The position numbers were made by a program, and so were the translations under genes. 39,868 bases of DNA from a virus: the IMG/VR virus record IMGVR_UViG_3300028802_000467, positions 1 to 39,868 of that record. The stretch is one strand, 5' to 3'. Within the stretch, counting starts at the first letter, position 1, and each line of letters opens with the position of its first letter. Shown here piece by piece: positions 1-5,836 of this stretch. The notes beneath the pieces are model-generated. The model worked only from the letters and a program-made list of their open reading frames with translations, did not search any database and had not been told where the DNA came from.

Positions 1-24
1 ATGCAGAGCTTCAACAACCAACTC

Positions 25-96
25 GCGCCCATAGCTCAGCGGAAGAGCACCCGCGTCCTAAGCGGGGGGTCGGTGGTTCGAATCCACCTGGGCGCT
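25..96 (+). tRNA. tRNA-Arg (anticodon CCT)
   Basis: A full cloverleaf can be folded by eye. The acceptor stem is GCGCCCA (25-31) with TGGGCGC (89-95), and the discriminator base is T96. The D stem is GCTC (34-37) with GAGC (45-48). The anticodon stem is CCCGC (50-54) with GCGGG (62-66), around the loop GTCCTAA, giving anticodon CCT, which reads AGG. The T arm is GGTGG, TTCGAAT, CCACC (72-88). CCA is not encoded. Because a tyrosine integrase lies at the other end of the window, this is probably the host tRNA gene used as attachment site rather than a phage cargo tRNA; that last point is inference. Confidence 0.96.
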
Positions 97-255
97 CTGA
101 GGTCCGACGAGGTGTCGGTAGGCGATCAACAAATGAGCACGCCGGACCGGAAGACAATCCCATAACCGCCGGGATAGCTAGGCGACCTGGCAGGCCGGAG
201 ACGCAGGGTGACAAATCGGAAGTCCCTGCCGTTGGTCCTCAACAACCGCTCGTCG

Positions 256-301
256 GAAGCAGCGCTGGGTCTTCGGGAGGGGCCGTGCTCAGCGCTGCTT
301 C
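256..301. repeat. 12-bp perfect inverted repeat in the leader between tRNA and first gene
   Basis: The arms GAAGCAGCGCTG (256-267) and CAGCGCTGCTTC (290-301) are perfect reverse complements with a 22-base loop. Just downstream are a second hairpin, GAGGC/GCCTC (306-310/317-321), and a possible long-range pairing of GGGGCC (279-284) with GGCCCC (341-346). There is no T-run, so this is not an obvious intrinsic terminator. It sits in the 97-382 stretch, where I see no convincing gene. It could be a structured 5' leader, an attachment-site arm or a regulatory RNA. Confidence 0.6.
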
Positions 302-382
302 GGGCGAGGCCTTTCCGCCTCACTCCTCGACGACAGGGGAGGCCCCGCCCGACCAAGTCAACCCTCCCGAAAGGAGCACCCA

Positions 383-1306
383 GTGAGTCCCACCGCAACC
401 CCGATCCCCGAGCGCCTCGATGCGGCGAAGTCCGACGATTTCCGTCTGCTTTATGGCCAGCACGACGCCCCCAAGGATCCGACGAAGCCGCCGGAGGCGT
501 GTCTGCTCGAGGCCGAGGGCTGGATCTACGGCGAGAAGTGGACGGACTGCCCGCCCTGCGTCAGCCCCGTCCTCTGGCGATTCGGTCAGCGCCTGAATGA
601 TCGCCTCGACACCGAGCGCCGCCAGGAGCTCAAGCGCTTCCTCGGTCGCCTTGGCGGAACCGGCGACGATGGCCAAGACGATGCTCGCCGCGCGCTGGCC
701 GCGAGCTGGGTGATCAACACCGGGATGCCGCAGTGGCTGGAGATGGCCGGCCTCACGGCCCGCGCCGACGAACTGCGCTCCATGGAGGTCTCCGAGTGGA
801 CGCCGGCGCTGAGCGACCTGATCTCCAAGGCGCGCGACGAGATCTGGAAGAAGCACCCGCAGCCGCGGCGACGTCTTCGGGAAGCGATCGAAAAGGAGAT
901 GCGGAAGAAGCTGAAAGAGGAAGGCAAGCCTCTGACCGCCGCCGTCGTCGCCGCCGCCGCCGCCGCCGACGTCGCCGACGTCGCCGACGTCGCCGTCGTC
1001 GCCGCCGCCGTCGTCGCCGCCGCCGCCGCCGCCGACGTCGGCGGCGTCGCCGTCGCCGCCGCCGCCGCCGCCGTCGCCGCCGCCGCCGTCGCCGTCGCCG
1101 CCGTCGCCGACGTCGCCGTCGCCGCCGTCGCCGCCGCCGGCGCCGACGCCGGCGACTCGAGCTCCGTCTACACGGCGGTGAAGAACAGCCCGGAGGTTCG
1201 GGACGCGATCGAGAAAGCAGTCCCCGCGATCAAAACCCACCGCGAGGAAGCACTGGTGCTGTTTGACCAGCTGATCGACCCGTCGAAGGTCGAGGGCGCC
1301 GCGTGA
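383..1306 (+). CDS. Conserved hypothetical protein with Ala/Val/Asp/Gly low-complexity tract
   Basis: Starts at GTG 383 behind a good ribosome site, AAGGAG at 371-376. The N-terminal part (about residues 35-150) has the look of a family common in actinobacterial islands and phages: a CLLEAEGWIYGE segment, then WTDCPPCVSPVL and a WINTGMPQWLEMAGL-like segment. I know of no established function for it. Residues 186-258 consist only of Ala, Val, Asp and Gly encoded by an uninterrupted run of GNC codons (see the repeat entry). A short normal segment, KTHREEALVLFDQLIDP, closes the protein. Relatives, as I recall them, also carry Ala-rich tracts before a similar ending. The stop overlaps the next start (GTGA). 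No signal peptide or catalytic motif is visible. Confidence 0.85.
   Translation: MSPTATPIPERLDAAKSDDFRLLYGQHDAPKDPTKPPEACLLEAEGWIYGEKWTDCPPCVSPVLWRFGQRLNDRLDTERRQELKRFLGRLGGTGDDGQDDARRALAASWVINTGMPQWLEMAGLTARADELRSMEVSEWTPALSDLISKARDEIWKKHPQPRRRLREAIEKEMRKKLKEEGKPLTAAVVAAAAAADVADVADVAVVAAAVVAAAAAADVGGVAVAAAAAAVAAAAVAVAAVADVAVAAVAAAGADAGDSSSVYTAVKNSPEVRDAIEKAVPAIKTHREEALVLFDQLIDPSKVEGAA
938..1156 (+). repeat. GNC trinucleotide tract (73 consecutive GNC codons)
   Basis: Every codon from 938 to 1156 in the frame of the surrounding gene is GCC, GTC, GAC or GGC. The tract is an imperfect triplet repeat of almost pure G+C. Because the reverse complement of GNC is again GNC, the opposite strand also reads as Ala/Val/Asp/Gly, which creates a long false antisense frame; the other forward frame reads as poly-Arg. 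It probably expands and contracts by slippage and is a likely trouble spot for sequencing and assembly. Confidence 0.93.
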
Positions 1307-1503
1307 GCGGATCGACCCTCATTACCTCCGAAAGGGCGCGGCGCTGGCATCGACCAGTGACCGCGCCCCAGCGGAGCACACTCACATACCTCGCCAGCGA
1401 GGCGGGGATCGAGATGCCCGTCGTGCATGACGGGCGCAAGGCCTCCCGGGCGATCACCCGCCTGGAAAAGATCGTCCGCGAGCCGACCTTGGGGCCGATG
1501 TAG
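1303..1503 (+). CDS. Small protein resembling DUF3072
   Basis: A 66-aa protein starting at GTG 1303, overlapping the upstream stop by four bases. The pattern TAPQRSTLTYLASEAGIEMP followed by a Lys/Arg-rich ASRAITRLEKI helix resembles the short DUF3072-type module, in which a helix with Q-x-x-Y-L is followed by a P-rich turn and an A-S-x-x-I-D/T-R-L helix. That module occurs alone or at the ends of DNA-binding and helicase proteins; its function is not known. The assignment rests on pattern memory only. Its position in an overlapped cassette argues that it is truly translated. Confidence 0.7.
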   Translation: MSGSTLITSERARRWHRPVTAPQRSTLTYLASEAGIEMPVVHDGRKASRAITRLEKIVREPTLGPM

Positions 1504-1983
1504 ATGCACTACGTTCGCGACGAGATCACCGAGGTCCTCTCCCGTGTCCCTGAGGTCAAGTGGGACCGTCTAGTCGACCTCGGGGAGAGGATCTGCGTCT
1601 ATGGCTGGCTCCCCAAGCACCCGACTGCCGAGGAGATTGTCGCAGCGCAGTCGCCGGCGGGCGGCTGGCCGCGGGACCAGCTCGCCGAGTGGAACGTGCC
1701 GTGGCCGCCACCGAAGGGCTGGCGCCAGCGTCTAGAGGCGGAGGCCGGTCGCGCCGACTTCGTCCTCATCGACTTCTGGCTCGGAAAGCAGGGGCGCCTC
1801 TGTTGGGAAGTGGTCACGAGCGCGACCGATGAGCCCCCTGACTTCTGGGACCGCCTCGAGGTCCCGGCCGACGTGCGCACCACCTGCCAGCGGGTTGAGC
1901 ACGTTTTCCCCCACGCTCCCTCGGCAATCCGCCTGGACCCGGCCGTAGAGCAACCGCTAGCCGCGCCGTCGGGGGTCGAGTGA
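1504..1983 (+). CDS. Hypothetical protein
   Basis: A 159-aa protein starting at ATG 1504, directly after the TAG of the preceding gene. I do not recognise a family. It is rich in Trp and Pro (WPRDQLAEWNVPWPPPKGW around residues 55-73) and has a hydrophobic strand-like FVLIDFWLG segment near 86-94. No metal-binding, HTH or membrane features are evident. Its 3' end overlaps the start of the cytosine methyltransferase, and its TGA (1981-1983) lies between the two alternative starts of the dual-frame locus. It belongs to the same cotranscribed cassette. Confidence 0.7.
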   Translation: MHYVRDEITEVLSRVPEVKWDRLVDLGERICVYGWLPKHPTAEEIVAAQSPAGGWPRDQLAEWNVPWPPPKGWRQRLEAEAGRADFVLIDFWLGKQGRLCWEVVTSATDEPPDFWDRLEVPADVRTTCQRVEHVFPHAPSAIRLDPAVEQPLAAPSGVE

Positions 1984-3065
1984 ATGCCCAGATCAACCTC
2001 AGCGTCGGCGGCGAGTTCGACGGAATTGGACTTCTCGCCCTCGGCCTCCACCTCGCCGGCCTCAAACACGCCTGGCTCTGCGAGGTCGACCCCTGGCGCC
2101 GTTCGATCCTCGAACAGCGCTTCCCCGGCATCCCCGTCTTCGACGATGTCCGAGCCGTCGGAGCAGCTTCTGCTCGACGAGTCGATGTCATCGCCGGCGG
2201 CTTCCCCTGCAAGGGAGTCTCTGCGGCCGGAAAGCGAGAGGGCTTCGGCCACCCCGAAACCGTTTTGTGGCGAGAGATGTTCCGAACCGTTTGCGAGCTT
2301 CGACCCCGATACGTGCTCGTGGAGAACGTCGCGGATCTCCTTAATCTCCGACCCCCTGGAGGGCACTCCGGAGACCTTGCCGGAGAGGTATATGCAGACC
2401 TGGCCTCGGTCGGTTTCGATCTTGTCGGGGATGTGCTTCCAGCAGCAGCCGTCGGTGCCCCTCACCTCCGTCAGAGGTTCCTCGCCGTTGCTGCCCACCC
2501 CGACGGCGTCGGATGGGGAGAGGGAGTCGGAGACGTTCGGGCGGGGCAACTCGACGCTGAAGGGAGCGCTGAAGCTCCTACCAACGCCGAAGGCCGAGCC
2601 GCGTGGGCCGGCGAGCAAACGGGGTCGGAACGCGCAGGGCGGTCCGGGTCTAAACGAGGCGATCAGGCTCCTCCCGACTCCGCGAGCGGACTGCCGGGAT
2701 CAGGCGCCCCGGTCTCCGCGAAAGGGCTGGCGACCGAGCCTGATGGAGGCGACGGTCAAGCTGCTTCCGACCCCCCACGGGATGCCCAAGGAGGGCCAGA
2801 ACCGCCGGCCGGGACCGAGTGGGAACGAGCTCGGATTCGCCGTGGGGTCGCTGTTGACTGGGGAGAGTTCGGACCCGCTATCGAGCGTTGGGAGCGGGTC
2901 CACGGACGCGCACCTGAGCCCCTGGTTCGTCGAGTGGATGATGGGAGCACCCGAAGGTTGGAGCGATCCCGCCTGTCCGCTCTCGGCGACGGAGTTTGCG
3001 TGCAGGTTGGGTTTCTCGTCGGCCGCTACATCGTCGAACGCGAGCGGGAGCGAGTAGCGGCGTGA
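1980..3065 (+). CDS. DNA (cytosine-5) methyltransferase, Dcm-like
   Basis: C5-MTase motifs appear in order. Motif I region FDGIG is at 13-17, CEVDP at 34-38 and FDDVR at 54-58. Motif IV is GGFPCKG with catalytic Cys77. Motif VI is VENV with E115, N116, V117. Motif VIII is RQRF at 164-167. At the C-terminus are a WGEFGPAIERWE segment and a motif X-like LSALGDGVCVQV. The protein would methylate C5 of cytosine in double-stranded DNA. No restriction enzyme is adjacent, so it is probably an orphan methylase protecting phage DNA. Residues about 170-290, where target recognition would sit, are low-complexity Gly/Ala/Asp/Glu/Pro; there the +1 frame carries the conserved pattern. The start is GTG 1980; see the overlapping gene for the alternative. 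Confidence 0.92.
   Translation: MNAQINLSVGGEFDGIGLLALGLHLAGLKHAWLCEVDPWRRSILEQRFPGIPVFDDVRAVGAASARRVDVIAGGFPCKGVSAAGKREGFGHPETVLWREMFRTVCELRPRYVLVENVADLLNLRPPGGHSGDLAGEVYADLASVGFDLVGDVLPAAAVGAPHLRQRFLAVAAHPDGVGWGEGVGDVRAGQLDAEGSAEAPTNAEGRAAWAGEQTGSERAGRSGSKRGDQAPPDSASGLPGSGAPVSAKGLATEPDGGDGQAASDPPRDAQGGPEPPAGTEWERARIRRGVAVDWGEFGPAIERWERVHGRAPEPLVRRVDDGSTRRLERSRLSALGDGVCVQVGFLVGRYIVERERERVAA
1984..3057 (+). CDS. Overlapping +1-frame gene within the cytosine methyltransferase gene (LLPTP-repeat protein)
   Basis: A 357-codon frame opens at ATG 1984, four bases after the methyltransferase GTG, and stays open to TAG 3055-3057, almost the whole length of the partner gene. It carries FASFDPDTCSW (about residue 102), TWPRS (139-143), four copies of LLPTP (169-173, 198-202, 229-233, 260-264) and FVEWMMGAPEGWSD near the C-terminus. 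I recall similar sequences, with LPTP repeats and an FVEWMMG-like ending, as widespread unnamed phage proteins. The four LLPTP copies use different synonymous codons at every position, while the methyltransferase frame varies there. This argues for selection on this protein. Biochemical role unknown. Confidence 0.65.
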   Translation: MPRSTSASAASSTELDFSPSASTSPASNTPGSARSTPGAVRSSNSASPASPSSTMSEPSEQLLLDESMSSPAASPARESLRPESERASATPKPFCGERCSEPFASFDPDTCSWRTSRISLISDPLEGTPETLPERYMQTWPRSVSILSGMCFQQQPSVPLTSVRGSSPLLPTPTASDGERESETFGRGNSTLKGALKLLPTPKAEPRGPASKRGRNAQGGPGLNEAIRLLPTPRADCRDQAPRSPRKGWRPSLMEATVKLLPTPHGMPKEGQNRRPGPSGNELGFAVGSLLTGESSDPLSSVGSGSTDAHLSPWFVEWMMGAPEGWSDPACPLSATEFACRLGFSSAATSSNASGSE

Positions 3066-3475
3066 AGATCTACGTTGGAGCCACCTTCTCGCGCTACCTC
3101 GAGGCGCGCTCGGTCATCGATGCGTTGGTCGCTGCAGGCCACGACGTGACCCACGACTGGACCCGAACTGCCGCTTTCGGCGCTGACGGACACCCCCTGC
3201 CCGATTCCGGAGACGGGTACGAGCTTCCCGCTGAGGAGCAGGCTGCCCACGCTCTGGACGATCTCGCTGCAGTCAAAGGCGCCGATCTCCTGCTGATCCT
3301 CGCTGAGCAGGCGTCGTGTGGTTGGCCTGTCGAGGTCGGCGCTGCACTCGCCTGGGGGAAGGCGGAAGTCTGGCTGGTCGCTCCATTCAGGCCGACCGTC
3401 TTCTGGTGCTTGCCCCAGGTTTCGGTCTTCGAGTCGGTCGCTCAGCCGCTTCGCGAGCTTGGGGCGACGCCGTGA
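3062..3475 (+). CDS. Nucleoside 2-deoxyribosyltransferase-like protein
   Basis: A 137-aa protein starting at GTG 3062, overlapping the methyltransferase stop (GTGA); earlier in-frame codons lie inside that gene and are not needed. It opens with KIYVGATFSR, continues with ALVAAGHDVTHDWT, and has a DLAAVKGADLLLIL segment followed by GWPVEVGAALAWGK. This layout fits the nucleoside 2-deoxyribosyltransferase-like Rossmann fold: an N-terminal strand with Ser/Arg, a D-x-x-x-x-x-A-D strand, and a Glu in the G-x-x-x-E-x-G-x-A motif. True family enzymes swap or hydrolyse the base of deoxynucleosides. In phages such proteins may act in nucleotide salvage or modified-base metabolism; position between two DNA methyltransferases makes a DNA-modification link plausible but unproven. 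Confidence 0.78.
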   Translation: MKIYVGATFSRYLEARSVIDALVAAGHDVTHDWTRTAAFGADGHPLPDSGDGYELPAEEQAAHALDDLAAVKGADLLLILAEQASCGWPVEVGAALAWGKAEVWLVAPFRPTVFWCLPQVSVFESVAQPLRELGATP

Positions 3476-4431
3476 CCTGGGAGATCCGCCAAGGCGACGC
3501 GCTCCAGCGACTTCGAGAGATGCCGGACGAGTCGGTGCAGTGCTGCGTTACCTCGCCGCCCTACTTCGGCCTGCGCGATTACGGTCTGCCGCCGACGCAC
3601 TGGCCGTCGCTCACCTACGGGCTCCCCGGTGGCGCGGTGGAGGTGCCTGCGATGCGCTGCTGCCTTGGTCTCGAGGAGACCCCAGAGCAGTTCATCGGCC
3701 ATGTGGTGCTCATCTTCCGTGAGGTTCTGCGGGCACTGCGCAAGGACGGCACGGCTTGGATCAACTTCGGCGATTCCTTCAACACCCGCCAGCGAGGGAG
3801 CGACAACGGCTGGGACAAAAGCCGCTTGTCCAACCCGGCGCGGGTGCAGAAGGCGCAGCGAGCAGCCCTGCGGCCGCGGCCGGCGGTGACGTCGTCGAAG
3901 GCGAAGGATCTGCTGGGTATCCCGTGGCTGGTTGCCTTTGCCTTGCGCACCGACGGCTGGTACCTGCGTCGTGACGTGATCGAGGAGGTTGAGCTCTACT
4001 GCCCTTGCGGGTGCGGGCACGTCATGGAGGAGCGGATCTGGCGGCACTCGCCCGACCAGGACATCATCTGGTCGAAGACGAATCCGATGCCAGAGTCGGT
4101 GCAGGACCGTCCAACGACGTCGCATGAGTACGTCTTCCTTCTCTCGAAATCGCCGCGCTACTACTACGACGCCGAGGCAATCCGGGAGCCCGATAAAGGC
4201 GGTGATCACCCGCGGCGCGTCCTCGACAAGCCGGACCCTTCCGGCGGCCTTCTGCCGCCCCACAAGGGCATTCGCACTAATGGCGGGCGCAATGGGCAAG
4301 GCCGCAACAAACGATCCGTCTGGACGATCGCCACCCGGCCCTACCCGGGCGCACACTTCGCCACCTTCCCACCCGACCTAGTTGAACCATGCATCCTCGC
4401 TGGCGCACCGGGGGGGGGCATTGGTGCTTGA
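3472..4431 (+). CDS. Beta-class N4-cytosine/N6-adenine DNA methyltransferase, N-terminal part (frameshifted)
   Basis: Starts at GTG 3472, overlapping the upstream stop. The catalytic motif TSPPY is at residues 27-31, followed by FGLRDYG. The middle holds IWSKTNPMPESVQDRPTTSHEYVFLLSKS, the usual core of site-specific amino-methyltransferases (quoted here in pieces: IWSKTNPMPESVQ, then TSHEYVFLLSK). A CPCGCGH cluster may bind metal. The frame runs into TGA at 4429-4431 just after a G9 tract (4410-4418). The motif I sequence DPFAGAATTG lies downstream in another frame. Motif IV before motif I marks the beta class. With eight Gs instead of nine the two parts would join in frame. SPPY slightly favours N4-cytosine, but the target base cannot be decided. 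Confidence 0.85.
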   Translation: MTWEIRQGDALQRLREMPDESVQCCVTSPPYFGLRDYGLPPTHWPSLTYGLPGGAVEVPAMRCCLGLEETPEQFIGHVVLIFREVLRALRKDGTAWINFGDSFNTRQRGSDNGWDKSRLSNPARVQKAQRAALRPRPAVTSSKAKDLLGIPWLVAFALRTDGWYLRRDVIEEVELYCPCGCGHVMEERIWRHSPDQDIIWSKTNPMPESVQDRPTTSHEYVFLLSKSPRYYYDAEAIREPDKGGDHPRRVLDKPDPSGGLLPPHKGIRTNGGRNGQGRNKRSVWTIATRPYPGAHFATFPPDLVEPCILAGAPGGGIGA

Positions 4432-4624
4432 CCCCTTCGCCGGCGCCGCGACGACCGGCCTGGTCGCCACCCAACTAGGCCGCGACTTCGTCGGCATCGA
4501 GCTGAACCCTGAGTACGTCGGGCTCGGCGAAGACCGCATCCGTCGCTGGGAAGCGAACCCCGCGGGCCGCCTCACTGGAGATCCGAAGCCGGCTGAGGGG
4601 CAGCTGGGGCTGGAGGTTACATGA
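4382..4624 (+). pseudogene. C-terminal part of the N4/N6 DNA methyltransferase (separated by frameshift at G9)
   Basis: This frame encodes LVLDPFAGAATTGLVATQLG, the SAM-binding motif I (DPF-x-G-x-x-T), followed by DFVGIELNPEYV, the acidic-loop strand that normally follows it. On its own it has no plausible start or catalytic motif. It is the missing end of the preceding open frame, reached by removing one G (or shifting by one base) in the run at 4410-4418. Whether the break is a sequencing error, a phase-variable switch or a true mutation cannot be told here. Its stop overlaps the next ATG (ATGA), so coupling to the next gene is kept only if ribosomes reach this frame. Confidence 0.85.
4410..4418 (+). 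repeat. G9 homopolymer at the methyltransferase frameshift
   Basis: Nine consecutive Gs lie exactly where the methyltransferase changes frame. Eight would give the continuous reading A-P-G-G-A-L-V-L-D-P-F. Long G runs are classic slipped-strand phase-variation sites and also classic basecalling errors. Confidence 0.9.
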
Positions 4625-5277
4625 ACTTCCTGCTGGCGATCGACGACCCCGAGCTTCGCGAGGAGATCCGCAAGGTCCTCCGCGAGATGCAGCTGCTCAG
4701 CGAGAGCCGCGCGAGTGCCGTCGGTCGGTCCTCGCCGTCAAGCGAGGAGCCGGATGGCCCGCCGGGGTTCCAGGAACTCTCCGCCGCCGTCTGCCCGCCG
4801 GAGAACCGCTCCCTGTTCGAGCACTTCAGTTGGCGCTTCGAGGACGCCGTGCAACGGGAGGTGAAGCGGAAGCGGCTCTGGTTCCTGCTGTGGGATGCCG
4901 AGTTCGCGCTGAAGACCAGGGCTATACCGCCGTCGGCCAGCGAACGGGAAGAGCGAGTCGCGATGGTTCTGAGTCGCCCCGACGAGAAGGCGCTGATCAA
5001 GTTCGTCGTCGACAACTTCGAGAGTGAGCACGCCTATCGTGTTCACCTCCAGCTCAAGCTGCCGCAGGGTTGGATCGAGAAGATCCGCGAGGACTCGGGT
5101 CGAGATCCGGACTTTGGCTACCAGCGGCCACGCTGGACCGAGCTCACCGACGGCGAGAAGGCTGAGCACGTTCGCCAGCTAGAGGCGACTGGCCTCACCC
5201 AGAAGGAAGTGGGACGTCGCCTCGGCGTCAGCACCCGCACGATCAAGCGGCATTGGCCGCGGAGCGAGGCCGCGTGA
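4621..5277 (+). CDS. HTH-containing hypothetical protein
   Basis: A 218-aa protein starting at ATG 4621, four-base overlap with the methyltransferase end. The last 30 residues form a clear helix-turn-helix, TGLTQKEVGRRLGVSTRTIK (about 191-210), of the kind found in resolvase and terminase-small-subunit-like proteins. The preceding part is charged and mostly helical, including an LFEHFSWRFEDAVQREVKRK segment. It lies immediately before the only gap in the left half and the HNH/terminase genes, so it could act as a DNA-binding packaging or late-transcription factor. That role is inferred from position alone; I do not recognise the N-terminal family. Confidence 0.75.
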   Translation: MNFLLAIDDPELREEIRKVLREMQLLSESRASAVGRSSPSSEEPDGPPGFQELSAAVCPPENRSLFEHFSWRFEDAVQREVKRKRLWFLLWDAEFALKTRAIPPSASEREERVAMVLSRPDEKALIKFVVDNFESEHAYRVHLQLKLPQGWIEKIREDSGRDPDFGYQRPRWTELTDGEKAEHVRQLEATGLTQKEVGRRLGVSTRTIKRHWPRSEAA

Positions 5278-5282
5278 TTCTT

Positions 5283-5293
5283 CCGTCCGACGG
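5283..5293. repeat. 11-bp palindrome in the gap upstream of the packaging genes
   Basis: CCGTC-C-GACGG lies a few bases after the end of the HTH gene, in the 109-base gap (5278-5386). The gap is less G+C-rich than its surroundings and also holds AAAACCAATTGG-like sequence near 5343. It could be an operator, a weak terminator stem (no T-run) or part of a packaging or cos site; none can be shown. Confidence 0.4.
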
Positions 5294-5386
5294 CCTTGAG
5301 AAGGTGACATTGCACCCTGTTGCCAGTGGTATCGCTATGGCGAAAACCAATTGGCGGCGGTGTTGCTGCGTTGAGGGACGCTGTTG

Positions 5387-5830
5387 ATGCCAATCGAATT
5401 CTCGTGTCTCGACTGCGGGCGGATCAGTACCCAGAAGCGCTGCCCGACCCATCGCCGTAAGCGTCGCCGGCAGCGCAAGGTCGAAGGCTTGACCGGCGAA
5501 CGCGGCTCGACGCGGGCCGGGCGCGAGGCCAGACGCCGGGTCCTTAAAGCTGCCGAGGATCCGGGTGGAACTCCCCGCTGCTTCTACTGCCCAGGCGAGG
5601 CGACGGTGGCCGATCACTACGTCCCCCTCGCCAAGGGCGGGACCGACACGGAGGACAACCTCGTCGCAGCCTGCACGCGCTGCAACAGCGAGAAGGGCGA
5701 CCAGCTGCCCGAGCTGTTCATGGCGCAGCGGCGCCGCCCCTCTGGGGGGGGAGGGTCGATCTCAAGCCGAGAGGACCGGACACCGCCAGGGGCCTCGCCG
5801 CGAAAAAAAGCCAAATCAGGCAAGGGGTAG
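5387..5830 (+). CDS. HNH endonuclease
   Basis: I place the start at ATG 5387, with GAGGGA at 5373-5378 as ribosome site; an adjacent TTG at 5384 is possible. The N-terminus has a Cys/His cluster (CLDCGRIS...CPTHRRKRR). The HNH core is CFYCPGEATVADHYVPLAKG with a second TRCNSEKGDQLP segment: two CxxC pairs for zinc, the DHY catalytic region and the final Asn. HNH proteins next to terminase genes in phages act with the terminase in cutting DNA at packaging ends. The basic C-terminal tail contains a G8 run (5744-5751) and a run of seven As, both possible frameshift sites outside the catalytic part. Confidence 0.93.
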   Translation: MPIEFSCLDCGRISTQKRCPTHRRKRRRQRKVEGLTGERGSTRAGREARRRVLKAAEDPGGTPRCFYCPGEATVADHYVPLAKGGTDTEDNLVAACTRCNSEKGDQLPELFMAQRRRPSGGGGSISSREDRTPPGASPRKKAKSGKG

Positions 5831-5836
5831 GTCCCG

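Noticed and set aside
320-1240. Long antisense open frame rich in Gly and Asp, and a forward poly-Arg frame at 733-1266
   Set aside because: Both are produced by the GNC tract (GNC is its own reverse complement) and overlap the well-supported gene at 383-1306.
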